Source: a virus
Virus record (IMG/VR): IMGVR_UViG_3300001419_000011
Span: 1 to 42,288 of that record
Reading direction: 5' to 3' (one strand)
DNA: 42,288 nt
A program made the translations under genes and the position numbers. The notes beneath the pieces were generated by a model. The model was not told where the DNA came from, ran no database searches, and was given only the letters and a program-made list of their open reading frames with translations. Position 1 is the stretch's first letter; each line of letters starts with the position of its first letter. Below, piece after piece: positions 35,177 to 42,288 of this stretch.

Positions 35177-36312
35177 GTGAAATTATAGAAGCTGTACAGA
35201 AGCAGGACCCCGGGTCTGAGCTTATAACTTTATTTGACCTGTCCCTACCAGACGGGTCTACAGCTTATTTTACTTCTAATTACGATGCCTCTAGTGTCGA
35301 ATTTAGGGACTCTGGCGGAACTCCGAGAACTTATGTCTCTCTCCCAATGGAGGCTGACGGTTTCGATATTTCCTCCGACGGTTCTTATTCCAGACCTACT
35401 CTAACTGTTGCAAATGTGAATAGTGTTTTTGCTGATTCAATTGGTATAGATTTTGAAGAGCTTATTGGTCGTAGAATTACTCGTAGATTAACATTAAAAA
35501 AATACTTATATGGAGAGAGCGGAGATTCTAATCCCCCTATAGAGTACCCAAGAACAACTTATGTAATTGATCGTATTAAAGACAAAAATATTATTCAAGT
35601 TACTTTTGAACTAGCAGCACCTTTTGACATTGCTGGAATAACTTTGCCTCGTCGCCAAGTAATTAGTGGCGGCTGCCCGTGGAGATACCAAGGAGCCTCT
35701 GCTAGCCTTAATGAAGAGGATAAAAAGGGCGGATGTATTTGGCATGCAGAAGGCGACTATAGAGGTGGAAATATTTATGTCAATTCAAAAGATGAGTACA
35801 TAGTTTCTTCTACACTCACTTTTACAACCTTCTCGGGTTCAGGCACAGCGGGGTCTTATTACAGAACTGTAAAAACGGGACTCACGCAAGTAGATTCTAG
35901 TGGAGAATATGCAACTCCTTCTGGAACGATTTATGACTATTGGCAGTGCTTGACAAACACTTCTAGTACTCCTTCGGACACAAATACGGACTGGAGAAGG
36001 GTTAGAATATTTTATATCTATAGTGCTTCTACCACATATAAAGCGTTTACTGATACTTCTTACAATGACTATGTTTTATACAGCTCCCAGATTTGGAAAG
36101 TAAAAACAATTACACAGGATGCAAATAGCCACATTTCTACTCCTCAGTCAAATAACTACTGGACTCGAGGGGATTCTTGTGGAAAAAGAGTAACTTCTTG
36201 TTCTCGAAGATTTCATGCCACTCCAGATGGTTCTGGAGGTATTTTAACAACTACGACGAAAGAGGTGGCCTTGCCTTTTGGAGGGTTCCCAGCTTCGAGA
36301 ATTTACAAGTGA
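35173..36312 (+). CDS. minor tail protein L-like, with four conserved cysteines
   Basis: 379 residues, GTG start. The N-terminal 160 residues match lambda L (PDGSTAYFTSNYDASSVEF, EELIGRRITRRLTLKKYL, FELAAPFDIAGITLPRRQ). Cysteines 168 (GGCPW), 188 (GGCIW), 336 and 343 (SCGKRVTSC) correspond to the [4Fe-4S] cluster ligands known for lambda gpL. Between them about 140 residues are inserted (200-330), a beta-rich Ser/Thr/Tyr domain resembling a binding module. It lies between M and K genes. Confidence 0.88.
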   Translation: MSEIIEAVQKQDPGSELITLFDLSLPDGSTAYFTSNYDASSVEFRDSGGTPRTYVSLPMEADGFDISSDGSYSRPTLTVANVNSVFADSIGIDFEELIGRRITRRLTLKKYLYGESGDSNPPIEYPRTTYVIDRIKDKNIIQVTFELAAPFDIAGITLPRRQVISGGCPWRYQGASASLNEEDKKGGCIWHAEGDYRGGNIYVNSKDEYIVSSTLTFTTFSGSGTAGSYYRTVKTGLTQVDSSGEYATPSGTIYDYWQCLTNTSSTPSDTNTDWRRVRIFYIYSASTTYKAFTDTSYNDYVLYSSQIWKVKTITQDANSHISTPQSNNYWTRGDSCGKRVTSCSRRFHATPDGSGGILTTTTKEVALPFGGFPASRIYK

Positions 36313-36983
36313 TAGAGCACTTAATGAATGAGTACCCGCGAGAAGCCTGCGGAATACTTTTAAATAAGCGAGGAAAATTGGAATGGTTTCCTTGTGAGAA
36401 TGTAGCAGAAGGTGACGAAGAGTTTCGCATTTCAGCAAATGACTATATAAAAGCAAGTTTGCAGGGAGATATTCATGCAATTGTTCATAGCCATCCCGAC
36501 TCATCTCCTGAGCCAAGTGAGGCAGATAAGCAAGCATCTGATTTTCTTGGGATTCCTTATTGGATATACGCCATACCTAGTTGTGAGCTTTATGTTTATG
36601 AGCCGAAAAGAAAAAAAGAGCCGCTACTAGGCAAAGAATACAAGTTTGGAGTAAATGATTGTTATTCACTTGTAAGAGATTACTATAAAGATTTAAATAT
36701 TGATTTACCTGCAATTCCTTTTGAAGATGATTTTTGGCTAAAAGGAATCAACTATTTTGATGAACTGCAAGATGCTTTTGGATTTGTTACTGTAGACGAA
36801 CCACAAAAGCATGATATGATTATTTTTAATGTTATTTCAAATATTCCGAATCACTGCGGGGTTTACTTAGGCGAAGACGTTTTTATACACCACGCAGTTG
36901 ATAGGCTTTCATGCCGAGAATCCCTACACTCCTTTTGGGGTAGATACGTTACGAGATATATACGATGCAAAAAGTTTATTTAA
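36309..36983 (+). CDS. tail tip protein K-like: JAMM + NlpC/P60 domains
   Basis: GTG 36309 overlaps the L stop (GTGA); upstream codons are a shadow. 224 residues. A JAMM metalloprotease domain has E12 (REACGI), H60 and H62 (HSHPD), S70 and D73. The NlpC/P60 part has C118 (NDCYSL) and H182 (HCGVYL). In lambda-like phages K is needed for tail tip assembly and may cut peptidoglycan during DNA entry. Both active sites seem complete. Confidence 0.9.
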   Translation: MIEHLMNEYPREACGILLNKRGKLEWFPCENVAEGDEEFRISANDYIKASLQGDIHAIVHSHPDSSPEPSEADKQASDFLGIPYWIYAIPSCELYVYEPKRKKEPLLGKEYKFGVNDCYSLVRDYYKDLNIDLPAIPFEDDFWLKGINYFDELQDAFGFVTVDEPQKHDMIIFNVISNIPNHCGVYLGEDVFIHHAVDRLSCRESLHSFWGRYVTRYIRCKKFI

Positions 36984-38107
36984 ACGGAGATATTGCAAAG
37001 TTTGGTTCTGTGTGGGAAACTTCTTGCAGAACAATTCCTGAAATTTTTAAATTGATTGACTGCCAAACTCCGGGATTTCGTAAGTATCTTATTGACGCAG
37101 CGGATAACGGTATTGAGTATGAAATTCGTCGAGGAGAAGAGTTTGTAAGCGAAGAAAACCTACTTCTCTCTTTGGGCAAAGAAGATATTATTATTACGGA
37201 AGTTCCTACGGGATCAAAGTCTGGAGGTGCGAAACTTTTAGTAGCTGCCGCAATTGTAGCACTTTTGGTAATCAACCCTGGAGGGGCCTTTACTACTACT
37301 ACTCAGATGTCAGGAGCAGCCATTGGTCAGAGTGGAACAGTAACGGTAACGACTGGACTTAATGCGACGGGTCTTGCACTCGCAAGTGTTGCTGTTAATC
37401 TGTCTTTAACGGGAATTTCTCAGCTTATCGCCCCCGGCCCAGAAGCCGACGGTGCCGATACAAATGAAGGCTACCTTTTTAATGGACCTATAAATACTAC
37501 GAAGCAGGGATTGCCGGTTCCTGTTGCATATGGTGAGCTTATTGTTGGTGGTGCCGCCATTTCTGCTGCATTTACTGCAAGTCGTCAACCTCCGGCTGCA
37601 TCTACAAATTTTGGTCCTGGATTTTCTAACCCTAGCGAATCTCAGGAATTAGACTCTCCGAATACTGCTGGGGGCGGCGCATACCAAGACTGTTTCATAG
37701 CGGATGCTCTTGTGACAATGAAAGACGGAACAGAAAAAAGAATTCAAGAGATAGTTCCGGGGGAGGAAGTAAAAAGCCAAAGTGGGTTTAACACAGTCAT
37801 TGAAAACAATGCTCAGCTTGGAAAAGCTAGGCTATATTCGATAAATAATAATTCTCATTTTGTAACTGATACTCACCCTTTCCTGACTTTAGAAGGGTGG
37901 AAAAGTTTTAATCCCTCGGTAACAAGAGAGATTCACCCAGGGCTAGAAGTTAGCCAACTAAACATTGGTGATACGTTAGTTACGGCGGAAGGCGAAGAGG
38001 TTCTGGAAAAATTTACTAAAATTTACAAAACCACTCCAATATTTAACTTAAATGTAGACGGAGACGATACGTATATTGTGAACAAGTTTATTGTTCACAA
38101 TAAATAG
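36965..38107 (+). CDS. tail assembly protein I with C-terminal Hint (intein-like) domain
   Basis: 380 residues. Residues 1-85 are the ubiquitin-like part of lambda I (KVYLNGDIAKFGSVWE), 90-155 contain hydrophobic segments, and 165-242 are the usual glycine/alanine-rich end (GLPVPVAYGELIVGGA). From C243 a Hint module follows: block A CFIADALVTMKDG, block B with TDTHPF (H304), and block F TYIVNKFIVHNK at the very end. All residues for N-S shift and Asn cyclisation are present, but after HN only K380 remains and no endonuclease is inserted. It could cleave I at C243. Overlaps K by 19 nt. Confidence 0.85.
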   Translation: MQKVYLNGDIAKFGSVWETSCRTIPEIFKLIDCQTPGFRKYLIDAADNGIEYEIRRGEEFVSEENLLLSLGKEDIIITEVPTGSKSGGAKLLVAAAIVALLVINPGGAFTTTTQMSGAAIGQSGTVTVTTGLNATGLALASVAVNLSLTGISQLIAPGPEADGADTNEGYLFNGPINTTKQGLPVPVAYGELIVGGAAISAAFTASRQPPAASTNFGPGFSNPSESQELDSPNTAGGGAYQDCFIADALVTMKDGTEKRIQEIVPGEEVKSQSGFNTVIENNAQLGKARLYSINNNSHFVTDTHPFLTLEGWKSFNPSVTREIHPGLEVSQLNIGDTLVTAEGEEVLEKFTKIYKTTPIFNLNVDGDDTYIVNKFIVHNK

Positions 38108-38117
38108 GAAATAATTC

Positions 38118-41100
38118 ATGGCAATAAGAACAATCCCTTATAGACAACAATATGGTGCTGTATATGATCTTATTTCGGAAGGACCGATCGAAGGTCTGGT
38201 AAACAGCGAAGCCAGCGTCTACCTTAATGAAACTCCTATTACTAATTCTTCTGCCGTAGAAATTTATGGCTCTAGAATTATCACAGTCTCTGCATCTGCG
38301 AGCAGTGCTAATATTACTGGAACTTTTCTTAGTACTGACGTAGGAAAAAATATAAATATTCCTGGAGCGGAAGCTGCCAGCACTACCTCTGCGTCTTTAA
38401 CTCCCGGCTCCACTACTTTAATTACTTCTTCCTCCATTTTTAATGCCGCCTATATCGAAGCAAGTGCTCGAGGGGCTTCCGCAGCTTATGTTAGAATTGC
38501 TGGGGCTGGTCCCGACGGAGGAGAGTATCGTGGTAGAATTTATAAAGTTAATTCCGGTACTTCTGTATTAATCACGCCGGCAACAACTACTGCCGTATCT
38601 TCGGGCGCTGCAGTAACCATCGACTTTGTTGCCTCTATCTCGAACGTGACTTCTAGCACTACGGCTACCGTATCTCGAGTGGTTCCTCGAACTGCAACTT
38701 CTGTACGAGGTCAAATTTATGCCGCTCAAGCTGTTACGGGAGACTACTATAAGAATTTCTCAAATGCAAAAGTATTTTTTCGCCCTGGAAACACCTATCA
38801 GAATCCTATAACGAGTATTGCCTGGGCACCTACCGACAGCTTTATAGTTGCAGACGGAAGCGAATTAAAGTGGTATGACAAAGATAGTGTAAACGAGGTT
38901 ATAGTCAATCCGTTAGACTCTCAAGGATTAGGACTTACACGAGAACGCTCTCAAGAAATCTCAAATGTAAAACTAACGCTAGAGTTTCCTGCCGGGTTAT
39001 TAATCGCACAAAAAGATGGAGACATTAAACAAGGCGTTGCAGAGTTTCAAGTTTTCATTGATTACAAGAGAGCTGCGTCTGATACTGCCTATGAGACTTT
39101 TCTTATTTATGGAAGATCAAACCCTCCTGCCTGGCCTTCAGGTACAAGAAGAATTACTGGTATCTTTGAAGAGGACTATCGTTTAGGCCAAGAAGGTGTT
39201 ATTCGCACTATTTCAACCCGTAGCTCTTTTGTTACAGAAATAGACTTAAATATTTCTGACTATGCCCCTTTCTATGAATGGAGACTCAGAATACGCCGAC
39301 GCACTCCAGAAGACCCCAAAGATTTTGTAGGGTCTGCCAACTTAGATGACGGCTACAACTTTATCGGAGTTACTCGACTAAAAACAATCCAGGCTTCTAC
39401 TCAGAATATTTTTAGCTATCCGAATTCGGCTTATGCTGCTGTTGAATTTTCTGCGGAAGATTTTGACACGCCTCCTAATCGTAGTTATCATATTCGTGGT
39501 AAAAAAGTAAAAGTTCCTACCAACTATATTACTCGAGAAGAGGCGGGAACGAATGAAGCAAAGTACACTCGAAATAAAACTACCGGAGCAGATACAGGCG
39601 CATACGTAACTTGGGATGGAACATTCCGAGGCGATCTTTCTCTGTCTGCTTCTTCTGTTAATTATCCTTTAGTTTATACGAATAACCCTGCTTGGATTTT
39701 TTACGATATTCTTACTAATAAAAACTACGGTATTGGTGATTTTGTAGAAGAGTCAGATATTGATAAATATTCTCTTTATCAAATTGCTAGATATTGTGAT
39801 GAATTAGTCGACGATGGAAACGGTGGACTAGAGCCTCGGTTTACCTGTAATGTTTACTTTAGCACTAAGCAAGAAGCCTATAAAGTACTAAAAGATCTTG
39901 CTAGTGTTTTTAGAGGTATGATGTACTGGGTTGATGGACAGATTACTCCTGTTCAAGATCGTCCAAAAGAGCCGGTATACACCTTTACTCAAGGTAATGT
40001 AATTGATGGTTTATTCTCCTATGAGACTACGGGCCAGCGGGCTCGTATTAATCAAGTAAATGTTACTTGGAATAACCCAGAAGAATTATACAAGCAATCA
40101 GTAGTTACTGTAGATGATATTGATAACATAGCAGAAACTGGAAGAATTGTAGCAAAAGATGTTGTTGCTTTTGGTTGTACTTCAGAGGGACAGGCGCTGC
40201 GTGTTGGCCGCTGGCATCTATTGACCGATACACTTGAGACTGAGATAGTTAAGTTTCAGACTTCGATTAATGCAGGCTTTTTACGTCCCGGAGATATAAT
40301 CAATATTCAGGACGCTAAGCTAAATTCTGTTGAATTTAGTGGCCGTACTTCTAATGGTAGCACGACCACTTCGATTGAGCTAGACAGAAGTGTGGTACTG
40401 CAGGCTGGTGAAACATACAATCTTTATTTAATATACCCAGAGCCTGGATGTTATTTGCAGCAGGCTTCTGCAACTATTAATAGCACTTCTTATGAAAGAG
40501 GTGATTTAATTCTTTTAGATGCTGGCGGAAGCGCCATTGAAACTGCTGAAGATGCGGCAAATCTTGTAGATGACTCCGGCAATAAAGTATTCACTTCTTT
40601 CAACCCTAATTCTAGACTAGAGAAAAAACAAATTTCTACAAGTGCGGGTACTGTTAGCACTCTTACTGTTTCTTCCGCTTTTTCTTCAGCTCCTGGAACT
40701 GAAGTAATTTGGGCAGTTTCTAATATTAACGAATACCAAAGAGAAGATGCAGTTGTTCGTTACAGAATTTTAGGAATCACAGAAGACCAAAAAAATCTAT
40801 TTTCAATCGTTGGTTCTAAGGTTATCTTTGAAAAATACGACGAGGTAGAAAAGAATTATGCTAGATATGTAGAGCAATATAAGCCTACTCCATCTAGAAA
40901 TGAGACTGTTCCTTCTCCTTCTGAGCTGAAAGTAGAGCTATTACCTACTGCGAGCCCAGAAGAAGGGACAGCAGGGGTAGGACAAAAAGTTGTAGTTTCT
41001 TGGAACGAACCTGTAGAAACTTTTACGGACTCAAACGGTAACTCTACTACTCGTAAATATCAATTTATTGATACCTATGAAATCCAGCATAATTTTAAAG

Positions 41101-42288
41101 GTACGGGCTATGACGGAGGTTTTGAAACTATTCCGATACCCGCCTCTCAAAACAGTGCTATTTTTGACAATGTTACGGCAGGAAATTATACTGTAAAACT
41201 TCGTACTAGAAATATACAAGGGCAGCGTTCGCCTTGGATTTCTATTACTCAGCTTGTAAAAGCTACTGAGCAAACGGCTTCTTATTTTGATAGAGTTACA
41301 AGAGCCATTCTTGGCGGGAGCATAAATTCTCCTATAACATTAAATACTAGTACTGGCTTAGTTAGTATTGTCAACAGTGACTACAAGTTTGTGTCGTCTG
41401 TGGGTCGTTCCTACACTGTGGCAAGTGCAACAACCGCTCAAAGCGAAATTAATTTTTCCTCTCTTTCAAGTGGACAAAGCGCATATTGGTATTTTGATTA
41501 TAGTGATACTGTAGATCCTTGGAAAACCGCAGTAATTCATGTAGACTCTGTGGTTGAGAGTGTATCGGGCGGTACAATTGATTATCAGTACTGGAAAGAA
41601 CTCGGGGCCTCTAATAATGGACTCGCTTTAATTTCCGGAACTATTTCTGTGGCCACCGGTTCTGCTACAGTTACTGGAGTCGGCACCTCTTTTACTACTG
41701 ATTTTTCTGAAGGAGATCTAATTAAGCTGTCTCCTAATGGGTCCCATACAGAAGTTGCTGGAGCAGAGTACTCTGAGGTCGCAAGCGTTGAAAGCGATAC
41801 GATTCTTCATCTTCGCGGTAACTTAACAAAAACTTTTAGCGGAGATTATGCTTACAAACAGTCTTTGAAGCCTGATTTTGTTAATGACAATATTTTGGCA
41901 GAAGTAACTAACTCTGCGGGTACCTACAGTATTGAGTACTTTGTTTTAAAAAGCGGAGAACAAGGAGCGGAGGGAGAGACCGGCCCCCAAGGCGCAACAG
42001 GCATACAAGGGGTTCAGGGCGTTCAAGGTCCTATCGGGGATACAGGCCCTATTGGGGATACAGGGCCTCAAGGGGTTCAAGGTGCTCAAGGCCCTATAGG
42101 TGATACTGGTATTCAAGGTGTACAAGGCCCTCAAGGTAATACCGGTGTTCAAGGTGTACAAGGCCCTCAAGGTAATACCGGTGTTCAAGGTGCTGTTGGT
42201 GACACAGGTGTTCAGGGTCCTCAAGGACCTATCGGAAATACTGGTATTCAAGGTGTACAAGGCCCTCAAGGTAATACCGGTGTTCAAG
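38118..42288 (+). CDS. tail tip / host-specificity protein J-like (3' end outside the window)
   Basis: At least 1390 residues, no stop before the window edge. Start MAIRTIPYRQQYGAVYDLIS then EGPIEGLVNSEASVYLNE is the J N-terminus. An inserted S/T/A-rich domain (about 55-185) precedes the conserved tip domains (WIFYDILTNKNYGIGDFV, QEAYKVLKDLASVFRGMMYW). A fibronectin III-like domain lies at about 940-1045, then a beta-rich region, and from residue 1280 a collagen-like GXY tail. It is the baseplate hub that contacts the receptor. GGAA lies seven bases before the ATG. Confidence 0.9.
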   Translation, partial: MAIRTIPYRQQYGAVYDLISEGPIEGLVNSEASVYLNETPITNSSAVEIYGSRIITVSASASSANITGTFLSTDVGKNINIPGAEAASTTSASLTPGSTTLITSSSIFNAAYIEASARGASAAYVRIAGAGPDGGEYRGRIYKVNSGTSVLITPATTTAVSSGAAVTIDFVASISNVTSSTTATVSRVVPRTATSVRGQIYAAQAVTGDYYKNFSNAKVFFRPGNTYQNPITSIAWAPTDSFIVADGSELKWYDKDSVNEVIVNPLDSQGLGLTRERSQEISNVKLTLEFPAGLLIAQKDGDIKQGVAEFQVFIDYKRAASDTAYETFLIYGRSNPPAWPSGTRRITGIFEEDYRLGQEGVIRTISTRSSFVTEIDLNISDYAPFYEWRLRIRRRTPEDPKDFVGSANLDDGYNFIGVTRLKTIQASTQNIFSYPNSAYAAVEFSAEDFDTPPNRSYHIRGKKVKVPTNYITREEAGTNEAKYTRNKTTGADTGAYVTWDGTFRGDLSLSASSVNYPLVYTNNPAWIFYDILTNKNYGIGDFVEESDIDKYSLYQIARYCDELVDDGNGGLEPRFTCNVYFSTKQEAYKVLKDLASVFRGMMYWVDGQITPVQDRPKEPVYTFTQGNVIDGLFSYETTGQRARINQVNVTWNNPEELYKQSVVTVDDIDNIAETGRIVAKDVVAFGCTSEGQALRVGRWHLLTDTLETEIVKFQTSINAGFLRPGDIINIQDAKLNSVEFSGRTSNGSTTTSIELDRSVVLQAGETYNLYLIYPEPGCYLQQASATINSTSYERGDLILLDAGGSAIETAEDAANLVDDSGNKVFTSFNPNSRLEKKQISTSAGTVSTLTVSSAFSSAPGTEVIWAVSNINEYQREDAVVRYRILGITEDQKNLFSIVGSKVIFEKYDEVEKNYARYVEQYKPTPSRNETVPSPSELKVELLPTASPEEGTAGVGQKVVVSWNEPVETFTDSNGNSTTRKYQFIDTYEIQHNFKGTGYDGGFETIPIPASQNSAIFDNVTAGNYTVKLRTRNIQGQRSPWISITQLVKATEQTASYFDRVTRAILGGSINSPITLNTSTGLVSIVNSDYKFVSSVGRSYTVASATTAQSEINFSSLSSGQSAYWYFDYSDTVDPWKTAVIHVDSVVESVSGGTIDYQYWKELGASNNGLALISGTISVATGSATVTGVGTSFTTDFSEGDLIKLSPNGSHTEVAGAEYSEVASVESDTILHLRGNLTKTFSGDYAYKQSLKPDFVNDNILAEVTNSAGTYSIEYFVLKSGEQGAEGETGPQGATGIQGVQGVQGPIGDTGPIGDTGPQGVQGAQGPIGDTGIQGVQGPQGNTGVQGVQGPQGNTGVQGAVGDTGVQGPQGPIGNTGIQGVQGPQGNTGVQ
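41955..42288 (+). repeat. collagen-like GXY repeats in the J tail
   Basis: At least 37 Gly-X-Y triplets with few breaks, rich in GPQ, GVQ, GIQ, GNT and GDT. The DNA itself is repetitive: a unit containing GGTGTACAAGGCCCTCAAGG recurs at about 42117, 42156 and 42249. Such runs form trimeric fibres and change length easily by recombination. The array continues beyond the window. Confidence 0.92.

Noticed and set aside
41946-42287. Minus-strand frame rich in NTGITLRALYTL repeats
   Set aside because: Antisense reading of the collagen-like GXY repeats.

Overview
The window is a contiguous part of the genome of a long-tailed (siphovirus-type) dsDNA bacteriophage. It has an HK97-type head module followed by a complete lambda-type tail module (tail tube, G/GT chaperone with -1 frameshift, tape measure, M, L, K, I, J). 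The host is most likely a Gram-negative bacterium using ordinary sigma-70: many promoters read TTGAC(A/C/T)-17-TATAAT, there are small lipoproteins, an LpxH-like phosphatase acting in lipid A chemistry, and sites resembling the Fur box. Several of the small basic proteins and one putative virion protein look like families I associate with marine phages. That, and any species-level host, is inference. No DNA polymerase, helicase, primase or integrase is visible and gene J runs off the right end, so the genome continues outside.

Layout. (1) 1-1383, plus strand: a promoter, MazG, four small genes and a terminator. (2) 1384-2046: no convincing gene, but a promoter and RNA-like hairpins. (3) 2047-8251, minus strand: many short overlapping genes in small units with their own promoters and terminators: two tRNAs (Arg-TCT, Thr-TGT), peroxiredoxin, a SleB-type hydrolase, an ArfA-like peptide, an HExxH protein, and three members of a small paralogous protein family. 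(4) 7600-9220: a dense regulatory region between the two most similar paralogues. It holds plus-strand promoters followed at once by short hairpin RNAs, ten tandem 16-bp repeats, long inverted repeats and a Fur-like palindrome. (5) 9221-10991, plus strand: the fourth paralogue, a membrane protein, a HAD phosphatase, a DnaQ-like exonuclease and two micro-ORFs. (6) 11169-14419: a strong promoter driving a cassette of exported and membrane proteins. (7) 14448-26975: DUF7936-like protein, small terminase, several very basic small proteins, transglutaminase-like protease, sulfotransferase, putative virion protein, LpxH-like protein, large terminase, portal, protease-capsid fusion, interrupted by homing-endonuclease genes. 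(8) 27034-42288: connector, neck and tail genes ending in a J-like tip protein with a collagen-like tail.

How it works together. Structural genes overlap by 1-26 nt and read as an assembly line. Promoters with a near-identical layout (A-rich block, -35, 17-bp spacer, -10) sit at module borders on both strands. The most unusual items are the Hint (intein-like) domain at the C-terminus of the tail assembly protein I, the cluster of promoter-plus-terminator short RNAs beside the 16-bp repeat array, the four-member paralogue family around it, the textbook slippery site with stem-loop in the tail chaperone gene, and the frameshifted GIY-YIG endonuclease gene.
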